Shown here piece by piece: positions 39,430 through 50,500 of a stretch of 64,000 nt of DNA (the stretch's first letter is position 1; the number at the start of each line of letters is the position of its first letter). The DNA is from Diploptera punctata (Eukaryota; Arthropoda; Insecta; Blattodea; Blaberidae). The notes below the pieces were generated by a model, which was not told the origin of the DNA, made no database searches, and saw nothing but the letters and a program-made list of their open reading frames with translations. Location: assembly GCA_030220185.1 (NCBI GenBank), contig JASPKZ010004576.1:261001-325000 (forward strand), written 5' to 3'. The position numbers and the translations under genes were made by a program.

Positions 39430-40315
39430 TGCCTTGTATATATAAGCGATAGATTAATTCATTATAGTTTATTACTTCCTTTGTATTTTTTCTTTTCTTT
39501 TTATGTATAGTAGATTGAAACTGTTATTCCTTTGTGTATACATTCTTTCATTAGTTTAATTTTAATTGTATTTAGTTTTATTGTACCGTATTATTAGACA
39601 TTATTTTCATTATTGTTCAGTTTGACAGATAATTAATTTTTTAGTATGTGCTCTTATTGTATTTTTTGTGTTTAAATGTAACATATTACCCCATCAAGTA
39701 ATCTGCGCTTGCGGAAAAATATTAACTAACATGCTGTCTTTCTCTTCCTCTTTCTTACTATGTTGCCACTTCCTGTTCTCTGTAGGTATATGTTCTTTGT
39801 CTGGCAGGTAGAGAGCTGACAAATACTATGGATTTTAATGGTCCGTCCTTTTAGGCGCCCATTGTCAAAATGACTAATTTGACAACCCTGTTACTATTGG
39901 GGTTACGTGTAGGAATGGGCTGTCCCTGCTTAATACATGTTGCCACTTGTGATTTATTGTGAGGCTGGTAACGGAGAAACGACAAATACTGTGACTTTAA
40001 ATGATCCAACCGCTTGAGCGTTCATTGCTTAAATGACTAATATGATAACCACGTTAAGATCTTTCAAACGTGTTTAGAGATTCTCCGCCCACACTTAAAA
40101 TTGAACCATTTCAGTACGTGATCGGATATACAGTCTTCTCCTACTTCCCTTCCACAGATTCAATAGTTCGGCAACACTAGCGCTAAAACTCTTCCCCTCC
40201 ACCCGTGCGAAGTTAACTTGATTGTGTAATATGTTTGTCCTGGTGAATGGGAGAAAACGCCACATGGCCTTAACCCCACTAGGCTAAATAAATCTATTCT
40301 AAATCTAAATCTGTT
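39430..40315 (+). mobile_element. LINE-B-type 3' end, interrupted
   Basis: 39540-39682 matches the 3' UTR at 10551-10680 (reverse), and 40231-40315 holds the tail GTCCTGGTGAATGGGAGAAA, CCACATGGCCTTAAC. In the copy at 10460-10680 these two parts are adjacent, so 39690-40222 is an insertion. Confidence 0.65.
39690..40222. mobile_element. Insertion with short imperfect inverted ends
   Basis: Ends start with CATCAAGTAATCTGCGC and, reversed, AATCAAGTTAACTTCGC. Flanking TGTAACAT and TGTAATAT could be an 8-bp target duplication. About 530 bp, non-coding. Contains two diverged direct blocks (GACAAATACT.TG.....TTTAA near 39818 and 39980). Confidence 0.45.
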
Positions 40316-40790
40316 CATACAGTATTATACGTTAATTTCACTCATATGTAAAACTTGGCATTTCTTGACAGACTGTACTGCACCTTAAGTGCGATTCGTG
40401 ATGCATGACTGTGACATAGAAAATGGCTGCATTCCATTAAGAAGTTCCTTCCAGCCGCACGTTACCAACTCAACACAACTTGCACAATATTTAAATAGAA
40501 ACAATCATCCATTAAAGAAAATCTTAATGTAATTTATGCAAACGAACCATGGAGTAAATATAGATTATCTGAACAGTTAGTGTTGAAACAGCACATATTA
40601 AATATTTCTCAAACATCATTCCATCTCGTACGAGAAATAATCATATTTAATACATCGTTTTGTGATCGAAATCTAGGTTATTACAAATTTTCTATAAGAT
40701 GATTTCAGATTTCGTATATTCAAACTATAGAAATAATATTGTAGCACGCAAAAAGGGATCAAGTCCACATTTCGCTAGACATAATATATA
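40316..40790. other. Unassigned DNA
   Basis: No gene or repeat recognised. Confidence 0.45.
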
Positions 40791-40794
40791 ATAG

Positions 40795-41615
40795 TGTCGG
40801 CCGTGGTTGGGCGACAGCGAGGAGATACTAAAGGACAACACGCACACACTATTGAGTAACACTAAGAAATTGGGATTGGAAGTAAATATAAATAAAATTA
40901 AATATATTGTCACATGTAGAAATACATTATATAATGCAAATGGACAGCTAATGACAAATAAGGAAATTTTGAGGAAGTGGCTGAATTCAAATATCTAGGA
41001 ACAATAATCACAAATAGGAATGAGACGCACAAAGAAATTAAACATAGGCTCAATTTTGGAAATGTGTGTGATTATGCATTACAGAGAGTCTTGACGTCCC
41101 AACTCCTTTAAAAAAACGTTAAACTGAAAATATATAAAACTATAATTCTACCAGTTATATTATATGGGTGCGAAACGTTGCCTCTTACTTCAAGGGAGGA
41201 AAGGAGATTACGAGTGTTGAGAATAAAGTTCTTAGTAACATTTTTTGACCAAAGAGAGATGAACAGACAGGTGAATGGGGAAGACTATATATCAGCGAAC
41301 TACATGATCTTTATAGGAAGCCAGATATAATAAGTACAGTTAAGTATCGTAGACTGCGATGGGCAGGACATGTGGCACGAATGGGGAATAAAATAAGTGC
41401 ATGGAAGCTTTTTGTAGGAAAATCAGAGGGAAAACACCCAGTCGGTAGACCAATAATGAGGTGGGAGAATAATATTAACCATGATTTGAGGGAAGTAGAT
41501 TATACAGGGAATGATTGTAAAACATTAGCTCAGGATAGGGATGTATGGGTAGCTTATGTCCGCGCGGCTATGAACCTAGGGGTTCGAGTGCCAGTGAGTT
41601 AGTAATTAGTTAGTT
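40795..41615 (+). mobile_element. LINE-A 3' third, decayed
   Basis: Begins at the residues after the YADD site ('LLSNTKKLGLEVNINKIKY', 'VTCRNTLYNANGQLMTNKE'), then 'KTIILPVILYGCET' and the C-terminus 41372-41602 ('GRPIMRWENNINHDLREVDY'). Several shifts. Ends in GTGCCAGTGAGTTAGTAATT. Confidence 0.8.
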
Positions 41616-42590
41616 ACTCTTATTTCCCTAAAGATATCATGTTTGTTATGCGGCCAACATACCGATCAATGAGACATGTACTAAGCACGTAAGTTCTTAT
41701 ACACTAGGTAGTGGAAGCAATTAAATTGATATGGGCATGTACGACTAATGCAAGTAAATGGTTACACAGAAAAACATTAGGATGGTGTCCATCTGGAAGA
41801 ATAAGGAAAGGAAGGCCTTGAAACTCTTCTTCTTCTTCCTTTCCAGGATTAGGTCAATGCGACCTGTTCCTTGGCCGTCCCAAAGATATTTTTTCCAAGT
41901 GATTTGTAGGTGTTGATCTTTTTGTGTAATCTTATATTGTCCAGCTGTCCGGGTTTCGTATTCGCACTTGAGACTTCTGAGTGATATATATATATTTTAC
42001 TTAGGTGGGTTACCAGTCCAACCGCAAAACCCCCAACCTGGAGGACCAGAGTTTAATTTCGGAGTTGTCTTTCTCCTAGACAGACTACCTTACAAGGCTA
42101 CAGAGGTCTGTCTGCCCCGAGCATCTGGTTTTATGGCTCCAGAAACTCGCCATTCACACTCCATCTTCAGTAAAAACAGTCCCACCACGTGAAGATAGAT
42201 GGAAGGGTTTGCTTATCATCTTAGTGGTTTAATTCCATTTATATTTCTTAGTTTATATAATTTACTTAAAAACATTACATTTTCATTGTAAAAATATTGA
42301 ATTTCAATTATAAATTTATTAGAGATATGCTATATTTTGCACTGACTGTTTGGAGCCTTTTGTAGAGTCTGAGAGCTCATCCTCTGATCCGCCCCAGTCA
42401 TTCTCTACCCTTTAGGGTCCCTCGAGACTCGATGCAAGAAATACGAACTGAAATGAGAACAAGACGACTGAAGGAAATGAAGTGGATGTATAGAGACGAG
42501 AGAAGCAAAATAACATAACTTTAGGCACAGAAACATTTGTAAACATTGAAAATCGGTATATAAAATGAAGAAGATCGATAAACTTTGCCA
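41616..42590. other. Small LINE pieces in unassigned DNA
   Basis: 41735-41825 plus: 'LIWACTTNASKWL'-type text ending in GGAAGGCCTTGA, a LINE 3' piece. 41826-41960 minus: CTTCTTCTTCCTTTCCAGGA, likewise. 42420-42580 plus: 'MQEIRTEMRTRRLKEMKWMY' and the LINE-G tail (TAGGCACAGAAACATTTGTA). The rest is not recognised. Confidence 0.5.
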
Positions 42591-42594
42591 GGGA

Positions 42595-42805
42595 CCTATT
42601 TATTTAGGCCTAAGGATCTTTCATGAACCTGAAAATCTTCAGACTCGGTACCCCCTTCTTAAAGTCCCTCCCGGAGCATTCCATCCTTGGATTTTTCCAT
42701 ACTAAAAAATCTATAGAAATCGCCAGGGTTTAAACCCGGAACCTTCGGGACCAGAAGCAAGGAACATAACTTTGCCCACCTTGGACATACTTATCCACCA
42801 TAGCT
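42595..42805 (-). mobile_element. SINE-C
   Basis: Minus-strand copy: GGGTTTAAACCCGG (B box region), ATCCTTGGATTTTTCCAT, AGTCCCTCCCGGAGCATT, TGAAAATCTTCAGACTCGG. Head partly decayed. Confidence 0.7.
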
Positions 42806-42809
42806 CAAA

Positions 42810-43340
42810 AAATCTGCGAGTACCATAATTAAAACAAATGCACGAATAATGAGCACGTTGTAGCCTATCTTATACCCCTGTATATACTGTACTTCATTCT
42901 GCAGTCTATATTTGCATACATGAGATTGTTTAAATTACTGCGGTTTTGAGCCCGAACATGAACTGGGGGAAACTTTGCCAATCGATGTAGTCGCGATCGT
43001 CTTTTACATATGCAGCTCTCACCGTTCTCGACAAAAAAAGAAGCATGAAGCGTACGTCTGTAGAGAGATTTATATGAGGTACGTTCAAATAGATGGAACA
43101 CCACCTGAACAACGTCCCAACACTATTAAAAATGCCTCTGGCTTGCTTGTTATGCCGGTCGCATCTAGACCTCTTTATAATATCCAGAACCAGTAACATG
43201 GGAATATTGGACGATCGCCCAAACCTTACCCTCATGCACTGATAATAAAGTTACAGTGATAAGCAGGACCAGACACCGATGGTTCTAGGGGTAACGTCGT
43301 GCCCCGGAAGAACCGGGTCCGGATTTTTTTTCGGTAGGAC
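42810..43340. other. Unassigned DNA
   Basis: A 101-codon minus-strand open frame (42930-43235) has no domain I know. 'GATGGTTCTAGGGGTAACGT' near 43278 might be a decayed tRNA-like head. Confidence 0.35.
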
Positions 43341-43344
43341 TAAG

Positions 43345-44295
43345 TTTCTTCGCTCTATTGAGTAACACAAACGAATTGGGACCGAAAGTAAATATCAATA
43401 GAACTAAGTATAATCTTGAAGAAGATTTCCGGGCTGTAGGCCGTGGTCTCGAGGCTTGAAGTTCCCCGATGTTTCGCCCAGACCTCTGGCGAAATGTCGG
43501 GGAACTTCAAGTCTCGAGACCACGGCATACAGCCCGGAAATCTTCTTCAAGATCATCATAGCAACTCCCGCCGTGAAAGTCTAAGTCAAAACTAAATATG
43601 TTCACACATTGAAATACATTATATAATGGAAATGGACAGTTAACGATGACGAATGAGGGAAACTTTGAAAAAGTGGTTGAATTAAAATACCTAAGTACAA
43701 TAATTACAAATAGGAATGAGATGCACAGAGAAATTAAATATAGGCTTAATTCTGGAAATGCGTGCTATTACAATGCATTACAGGCACTCTTGTGTTCCCA
43801 ACTTCTCTCAAAAGACGTTAAACTGAAAATATATAAAAGTATTATTCTACCAGTTATATTATATGGGTGCGAAACATGGACCCTTACTTTAAGGGAGGAA
43901 AGGAGATTACGATTATTGAGAAGGACATTTGGCACAAATGGGGGGGGGAGGCTCACATTTCTTGACGATTGTAGTTTTACAATTAAAGATCGTCACTCTT
44001 TTGACCAATGTATCTCTTTTGACAGGCTTCTTGCTTTGATCTCTCCAGCATGAATGACCCTTTCGGTAGAAACGCTACTGCTGGCATAGCTTCGGAGTCT
44101 TTTAAGCATATAAAGGCCTCCACTATACGAACAGGAAAAATATATAATCGGAGGAACCTGCGATGGACATAATAGGAAATGAAAGATGGTCATAGAAATT
44201 TCTTGTAGGAAAACCAGAGCGGAAGCTCTCATTAGACATGCCAAGAATGAGGTAGAAGAATAGCATTTACCGTGATTTGAGCGAGGTAATTACTC
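43345..44295 (+). mobile_element. LINE-A composite copy
   Basis: Parts in order: 43345-43411 LINE-A just after the YADD region; 43412-43590 PLE insertion; 43591-43935 LINE-A continuing ('TNEGNFEKVVELKYLSTIIT', 'YKSIILPVILYGCETWTL'); 43937-44115 the LINE-A 5' module in reverse; 44130-44295 the C-terminus ('LRW.G...KNER', 'GKPERKLSLDMPRMR'). So one LINE-A was first rearranged and also hit by a PLE piece. Confidence 0.75.
43412..43590. mobile_element. PLE terminal-repeat palindrome inserted in LINE-A
   Basis: 139-bp palindrome (43414-43552; arms about 62 bp, including GGGGAACTTCAAG, CTCGAGACCACGGC and AGCCCGGAAATCTTCTTCAA) plus a CCGCCGTGAAAGTCTAAGTC edge. It carries GCGAAACATCGGGGAAC / GCGAAATGTCGGGGAAC at its core. 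Flanked by ACTAAGTAT (43403-43411) and ACTAAATAT (43591-43599), a probable 9-bp target duplication. Confidence 0.65.
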
Positions 44296-44459
44296 GAAAA
44301 TGTTAACGTTCAATGCGGAAAAAGTGCGAACTAAAATAATGTGGTAAGGGTGAGTAGGGGTTGGAGGTAGTAGACCCTTGTCTTAGGTTGCAATGACAGT
44401 GTTTATTATCCATCAGTCGGTATAGTCAGTTGTTAGTGACAATGTCAAGTGCGAAAGAT

Positions 44460-45410
44460 AGATCCTATATTGACAGTATATAAACATTTACTATTACAAA
44501 AGGTTTAAGGCAAGGTTGCAGTTTATCTCCATCTCTATTTAAAATTTGTCTCGAAAGAGTACTAAGAGACTGGAGGAAAAAAAATGTCAAAAAATGGGCA
44601 TACCCATCCACAATAGACATGTACATTCACTCAATTTTGCAGTTGACCAGGTATTAATAGCACAAGACCACGATGACATAGAATATATGGCTAAAAAACT
44701 AAAAGTAGAATATGAAAAATGGGGACTTTATATAAACATTGAGAAAACTAAATACCTGTGTATAGGAGAAGAAATGGAAAATATAAATTTCAACAATGGA
44801 GAAGAACTAAAACCTAGTATTGAATGCATTTATTTAGGAACAAAATTAGACCATTCAGGCGAAAACACAGTGGAAATTAAAAATAGAATCGCACAAACAA
44901 AACAAGCAATAAATGCTTTAAACTCTATTTGGTGGAGCAAAAATATTACAAAAAATAGAAAATTACAAATATATCAAACCATAATTCAGAACTTTTAACG
45001 TATGGTGCTGAAGTCTGTCAAATTCCTACCAGGGAAAGGAAAATAATTTTAAGTACAGAAATGGATGTTTAAGAAGATCAGCTGTAAAATCTAGAATGGA
45101 TAGAATACGAAATAAAGAAATAAGGGAAATTATGGGTGTAAAAGAGGAGCCGGACATCATAAACATTATAGAAAAGAAAAGATTACAGTGGTATGGTCAT
45201 GTCAAAAGAATTGTCAAAAATTGTTATGGAATGGATCCCAATGGAAAAGAGGAAGAGAGGAAGACCGAAGAATACTTGGATAGAAGGGGTACAAGCAGCT
45301 ATGAATATCAGAGGAATGGAGGAAGATCAATGGATGGAAAGAGAGGAATGGCGTTTGGTTTCCGGAAGACGGCGGCAGCTGCCATGATACCGGATGATGA
45401 TGATGATAAT
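44460..45410 (+). pseudogene. LINE-C RT palm to C-terminus
   Basis: 'KGLRQGCSLSPSLFKICLER' (about 44500-44560), then 'LNFAVDQVLIAQDHDDIEYM' where the active-site FADD has become FAVD, 'KLKVEYEKWGLYINIEKTKY', 'IYLGTKLDHSGENTVEIKNR', 'SKNITKNRKLQIYQTIIQ', and after shifts 'DRIRNKEIREIMGVKEE', 'RLQWYGHVKR', 'RRGTSSYEYQRNGG' region (frame of 45193-45387: 'KRKRGRPKNTWIEGVQAAM'). Ends in (GAT)n at 45400. 5'-truncated at about 44460. Confidence 0.82.
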
Positions 45411-45688
45411 GATAAACATTTAAGTCTGACAGGCAGTAGTTGGGAATCAGTGTTGATTTAATTCCTCTGTACATCATCCAGAAACCCATAGGCCTACAAA
45501 CTCCGACTATCTTTCATTAACTCTATCCCTCACTATATTTTGCCACTGATTATACCACTTGCCCAGTCATTCGCAGGTACCAACGGTGGAAGGAGATACT
45601 TTCCCCATCTTCACCAGTAGCGCAATTCCTTCCCCTGACGGGCTAAAAAGCTAACGCGGTCTAGTAGTAACACAGTTGATATTGGTAT

Positions 45689-45765
45689 TAATAGCTCAGG
45701 ATAGCGATTTGTGGAAACATTTGACCGCGCGAAACTCTGAATTATATGGTGTCAGTAACTTGCCG
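45689..45765 (+). mobile_element. LINE-A 3' remnant
   Basis: ATAGCTCAGGATAGCGATTT then 'GACCGCGCGAAA...GGTGTCAGTAACTT' matches the last 75 bp of LINE-A in decayed form. Confidence 0.5.
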
Positions 45766-45944
45766 TAGTTATAATTAGTTTGAAAATAAATAAATGTGGT
45801 AACAAAATTAAAAATAAAGAATCGTAACACAACTTCCAAAGGAGTTTTAAATATGTACTTGGATCTGGATTTATGAGCAAGAGAGACGAAAAAATGATGA
45901 AAAAATAGTTGAAGTATCACAGACGAGAAATACCTGTAATATTT

Positions 45945-46165
45945 TTATACCTAAAATTTGCGAAACTCTAAATTCTCGCGCCAGTTATTTAAATGTTTCT
46001 GACCGCACGGAAAATAAAATTATGTAAAATGTATCTAGGACCCAAATTTTTACACAGTTAATCCTGTAGAAAAATAAAAAAGAAAAAAACCAAAAATATT
46101 TAAATATCTTAATGAAACTGTTTCCAAAATTAAATCTTTAGATTAAAATCCTGCCAAAAAAGTGC
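45945..46165 (+). repeat. Dispersed repeats U2 and U3
   Basis: U2 at 45945-46030 (GCGAAACTCTAAATTCTCGC, GCCAGTTATTTAAATGT). U3 at 46070-46165 ('AAATATCTTAATGAAAC', 'AAATTAAATC.TTAGA') also at 58440-58525. Confidence 0.45.
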
Positions 46166-46236
46166 TAAAAGTTGATATTTAACAAAGTATAACGATAAGT
46201 AAGACTTCTGACTCTCTTGTCTGGGTTCAACAAGTC

Positions 46237-46385
46237 CGTCGCCGTGGCGTAGTCGGTAGAGTTCCTACCTTCCACTCCGGCGACCCGGGTTCGATTCCAG
46301 GCCGGGTAGGGGATTTTAAATCTCCACCTTGGGTCTTTTGTCCTTGTATCTATGTGAGAATTGAAGAAAGTAAACAAACGGGTAA
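46237..46385 (+). mobile_element. SINE-D
   Basis: tRNA-derived head: 'GTGGCGTAGTCGGTAGAGTT' (A box) and 'CGACCCGGGTTCGATTCCAG' (B box), followed by a short body and an A-rich tail (46383-46440). Only copy in the window. Confidence 0.7.
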
Positions 46386-47015
46386 AACAAAAAAAAAGGA
46401 AGAAAAAGGAAAAACGAGAAGGAAAACTAGTAAAAAAAACATACTAACAATTTAAAACATACACCAGGCCTGCAAAACTGGAGCGCTGGGAGCTCCGACG
46501 CGCTCCTCCTTTATCTTGAATACAGAATAGAGGCAGACGGTAGTGTTCGACGCGCTGAACTTAAACAATAAACAGTCAGTGGCGCAGTTTATCAAGTAGA
46601 GTACGACAAGTCGATATTGATTAAATTCACGGTATATCTCCCTTGGGGTGTTGGTCCCAATATTAAAATTGAAATACAATAAAATATAAATTGATGTACC
46701 TTGTAGGCTCAGCTCCTGAATATTAAAAAATAATAACTAATTTAAGCCTTCGGTCCAGTCCTATCAATAAACATTTACAGCGATCATTACGTTAAAGTTG
46801 CTCCAACATAAGTCCCCGAATTGATCATATTGTAGAACGTAAGGAATGTGAAGTGTCCACAAGTGCTTACAACACATGTGGAGCCTAATGATTAGTAAAA
46901 AGAAAGTAAAAAATACAAATACTTATTTATAGGAATTATTACTTTGTTATTATTGCCATATCTTTCCATATGGACTAATTTACATTGTTATAAGATTATA
47001 ATTCTTAGTATGATT
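46386..47015. other. Unassigned DNA
   Basis: A-rich tract, then 46450-46560 GC-richer text with no match that I see. Confidence 0.4.
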
Positions 47016-47019
47016 CTTT

Positions 47020-47535
47020 ACCTTGTCGTGGTGGAGTGGCTTGCTTGCTTAAATGATCCTGAGAGCTATGCCGGCGGTAGTAATGCTGCCGATAGGGTTA
47101 CCCATGCCGGACTGGTCGAAGGTGATAAGCCAGACGAAAAAAGTACCTTGTGCGAAAGAGTGACGATCTTACCGTAAAAATACAACCGTCAAGAAATGCG
47201 GACATGGGTTCAACTGGGGTAAAATTTTCCGGAGGTCAAATAGTCCCCCATTCGGTTCTCCGGGCGGGGACTACTTCAGGGAACCCATGCCAAAGTTATT
47301 TGGGGAATGAAAGACTTGCATGGAAGCTTCTTGTAGGAAAGCCAGAGAAAAACGCCCAGTTGGTAGACCAAGAATGAGGTGGGAGAATAACATTAACTAT
47401 GATTTGAGGGAAGTAGATTATACAGGGAATGGTTGGAAAACAATAGCTCAGGATAGGGATGTATGGAGAGCTTATGTCCGTGCGGCCATGAACCTACGGG
47501 TTCCATAGTGCCAGTGAGTAAGTGAGTAAGTAAGT
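47020..47535 (+). mobile_element. LINE-A deletion derivative
   Basis: 5' module (47020-47295: 'VEWLACLNDPESYAGGSNAA', 'DRVTHAGLVEGDKPDE') joined at about 47298 to 'GNERLAWKLLVGKPE', then one lost base and 'RPVGRPRMRWENNINYD', 'VRAAMNLRVP' and a (GTAA)n-like tail. Everything between is missing. Confidence 0.82.
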
Positions 47536-47539
47536 ATGA

Positions 47540-47760
47540 TGTACGTGTGAATGGTTTTAATGAAGTTTTCTCTCGGAGAGGGCCTGACGTTCAGCTTATC
47601 ACTCATTCGGGGAAGCACTCAATGTCCTTGTGTGAGCAAAAAAGTATGCATGCGATCCATAGTTATAATCTCTCTCCCGATAGGTCCACTTACTGAAATG
47701 CCCGGGTGGCAAATGGCAGTTAAAAGTGCCTATAAGGCAAGAGGTTAAACTGTGTTTATG
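47540..47760 (+). repeat. Dispersed repeat U1
   Basis: Second copy of the repeat at 630-850 ('CACTCATTCGGG', 'CAATGTCCTTGTG', 'AATCTCTCTCCCGATAGGTC'). Confidence 0.5.
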
Positions 47761-47780
47761 GAATTTAATATAATAATTGT

Positions 47781-47788
47781 ATATAGGT
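47781..47788 (+). other. 8-bp target duplication, left
   Basis: ATATAGGT immediately before the MITE; identical to 48413-48420. Confidence 0.85.
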
Positions 47789-48412
47789 TAGGATGGGCCG
47801 AAAAAAACTATTATTTTTTATTTCGAAGTTGTAATAGCGCGGAAAAGTTGTGAATTATATAGTTAAAAAAATATATCAAATCGGTTGATATCTTCCGGTC
47901 GCGCAAAGGCTCTGACGTTTGGCAAAATACGAAAAAAAATCTTAATTTTTACAATTATTTTGTTGTTTTTTAATATCAAGTAGGCATTGCTGATCTTTGC
48001 TAAGCACGTTTATGTCTATCTGTGGGATCTGACAATCAATACTCTGGAAGTTATTTATCAAATACCAAAAATGTATAAAAATATAACTTGTTCATTATTC
48101 TGGCAAATTTTGGAGCTTATGCGCGACCGGAAGATATCAACTGATCTAAACCAAATTAAAACACAATGTTTTTACGCTCTATTTGAAGACGTTACAAACT
48201 ATTACAATACGAAAACATCTAATTAAAAATTAAATAAATAATCTCAAAAATGAAGTTTTTTTTCATATTTTGTCAACATTTAGAGCCTTTGCGCGACGAA
48301 AGATGTCAACCAATTTTGATTTTTTTTCTTTTCTTTTGTCTATATAATTCTCAACTTTTCCGCGCTATTACAACTTCGAAATAAAACAATTAGTTTTTTT
48401 CGGCCCACCCTA
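47789..48412. mobile_element. hAT-like 624-bp MITE
   Basis: Outer inverted ends of about 70 bp: TAGGATGGGCCGAAAAAAAC left and the reverse of GTTTTTTTCGGCCCACCCTA right, both continuing through ACTTCGAAATAAAA and TTCCGCGCTATTACAAC. Inside, a second inverted pair (GGTTGATATCTTCCGGTCGC / reverse of 'GCGCGACGAAAGATGTCAACC') and a third partial copy near 48120. TAGGG-type ends with 8-bp duplications are typical of hAT elements. An inner 79-codon frame (47987-48226) has no domain I recognise. Confidence 0.85.
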
Positions 48413-48420
48413 ATATAGGT
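48413..48420 (+). other. 8-bp target duplication, right
   Basis: ATATAGGT, perfect match to 47781-47788. Confidence 0.85.
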
Positions 48421-49130
48421 ATTTCTATACCAATGTACAAGTAACTACTTTATTCATGTATGTTAACTTTGTAATATTAAAATAAAGTGACGTCGTCCAC
48501 CACTAAAATGTTTACATTAAGAAAACGTCATCTGAACAAGTAGGGAGTGACAGTGTACAGCACGCGAAGGTCGCGCGTCAGTTTTCTATGCATTTCTCTA
48601 TCCCTAAAACTCACTATCTGTGTTTAAAATTGGAGCATAGTACAATGAGAAGACATTTGTCTTCTTTTTTATTTGTTCTATATAAAACAGACCAATAATA
48701 TAAACTATGTGTTGTAATCTTTAACTTTCAGTACATAAAAAATCCATGGCCTGCTTATTACTGAGTAGTGTAGCGTATAATTTCTAGTCATCATTTTTTA
48801 ATACTTAATTAAAATATTAAATAAATTAAATCGATATATCTTATAGGATACATTAACAAATTTAGAATTAAACGGAAAATGTTGCGTCAGAAATAAAGAC
48901 TATCAAAATCGGCGGGTGAATCTTAAATAGAATGTCTAACACCAGGATTCCTAAAGAAGCATTTCACAACCAATTATTATTGGAAAAATCAACTTCAATT
49001 GAGAATTAAAGAACAGTCCTAAGCCTTAACATTTCATGATGATGACGATATTGATGAATCACAGTTCAACTTTAAGGGTTATTTAAGAAATTTCACTTGA
49101 ATATTATTGGCAGTTTGAATAAAATATTTT
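48421..49130. other. Unassigned DNA
   Basis: No gene or repeat recognised. Confidence 0.45.
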
Positions 49131-49135
<5 letters not shown>

Positions 49136-49178
<43 letters not shown>

Positions 49179-49201
49179 CATCATCATCATCATCATCATC
49201 A
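49136..49201. repeat. (ATT)n then (ATC)n microsatellite
   Basis: About 14 ATT units change into about 8 ATC units, ending at the SINE-C head. Confidence 0.95.
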
Positions 49202-49461
49202 TCGGCCGCGGTGGACTAGTGGTTATGCTCTTTGCCTCTAGTCCCGAGGGTCGCGGGTTCAAACCCGGCCGGAGTCGTAGGATTTTTTTAGGATGGAAAA
49301 ATCCAAGGAGCAAGTCCTCCGGGAGGGACTTTAAGCCGTGGGTCCCGAGTCTGAAAATTTTCAGGAGGCTCGTAAAAAATCCTTAAGCCTGAATGAAAAG
49401 GCCTCTAAGCAAAATTTATCGAATTTTCCTATCCTAATACTATCTTGGTTTCCTAGATGTC
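49202..49461 (+). mobile_element. SINE-C, best copy
   Basis: Head CGGTGGACTAGTGGTTATGC with clear A box, B box GCGGGTTCAAACCC, then GGCCGGAGTCGTAGG, GGGACTTTAAGCCGTGGGTC, CTGAATGAAAAGGCCTCTAA, ending at TTTCCTAGATGTC. Confidence 0.85.
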
Positions 49462-49643
49462 AGTATAAGGCGGAACGCTGACAACGGACCACTCAAAATG
49501 ACATCTGTACGAAAACAAGTGTAACTAAATTAGTATGGTTCAAATTCTTCCCTGTTGGGGAAGAGCGTTCAAATCTCTGTTAAGGGAAAAACGGTCAAAC
49601 CATAGGAATGTTTCCTTAAAGGTTGTCCATGGTCTGGAATGTG

Positions 49644-49830
49644 GGTTAAGTTTAGGAAAAGAACTCTCCTGGCGCTTCATTATCATTTATCACACATCAT
49701 ATTATCGGGGTAACGTAACAATTCCGCCTTCTAGGCGCCCCAACTTCAGATGTGGGTTACAGCTACGCCAATGCCAGGAGAGAAACCAGAAATATCGAAA
49801 TGACAACATGGGGCATTGAATAAAAAACAG
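49644..49830 (+). mobile_element. SINE-A2 3' half
   Basis: 5'-truncated: GAACTCTCCTGGCGC, CACATCATATTATCGGGGTA, GCCAATGCCAGGAGAGAAAC, GGGGCATTGAATAAAAAAC. Confidence 0.75.
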
Positions 49831-49930
49831 TATAAACATCTTCTCAAAAATAAATATTACATGGTTTGTCTACAATGCGTTTTCAAGATTATGCCTGCGA
49901 TTAATTTCTTCATGCACCTTATTCCGGTTA

Positions 49931-49963
<33 letters not shown>

Positions 49964-50007
49964 TTATTATTATTTATTATTGTTGTTGTTGTTGTTGTTG
50001 TATAAGG

Positions 50008-50500
50008 AAGGCGATTCGATCCCTGAATGGTCTTTTATGGAATAGAAATTTGACCAGAAAAAACAAAAAAAGAGATTATACAGACAATAATGGAAAGTAT
50101 ACTTACATATGCATCAGAAAGCTGGACAATAAATGAAAGGATGCAGAAAAGAATCTTGGCGACAGAAATGAATAGATTACGGAGAAGTATGAGAATATCC
50201 AGGTTACAACATATTCGAAATACACATATCAGACAAGAAACTGTTATCGAAAGGATAACAAAGAGAGCTTTACAGTGGTATGGACATGTACAACGGATGT
50301 CGGAAGACCAGTGGCCTAAACATGTGTTAGATTGGATGATACGAGGCAGAAGGAAGAAGGGGAGAAATAAAAGAACGTGGTATGAGGAAATATATGATGC
50401 CATGATGAAGAGGAGTATGGAAGACAATGGGAAGATAGGAATCTCTGGAAAGCAGGAATCAAGGGCAAGCTGCTGTAAAGTGGAAAGCCTGTATTAAGTA
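50008..50500 (+). pseudogene. LINE-C-like C-terminus
   Basis: 'KAIRSLNGLLWNRNLTRKNK' then 'MESILTYASESWTINERMQK' (50090-50497), 'RNTHIRQETVIERITKRALQ', 'WYGHVQRMSEDQWPK', 'GRRKKGRNKRTWYEEIYDAM'. RTE-type C-terminus diverged from LINE-C; ends at a (TTA)n/(TAG)n tail. Confidence 0.78.

Noticed and set aside
42930..43235. 101-residue minus-strand open frame
   Set aside because: No recognisable motif, no repeat support, and flanked by SINE and LINE debris.
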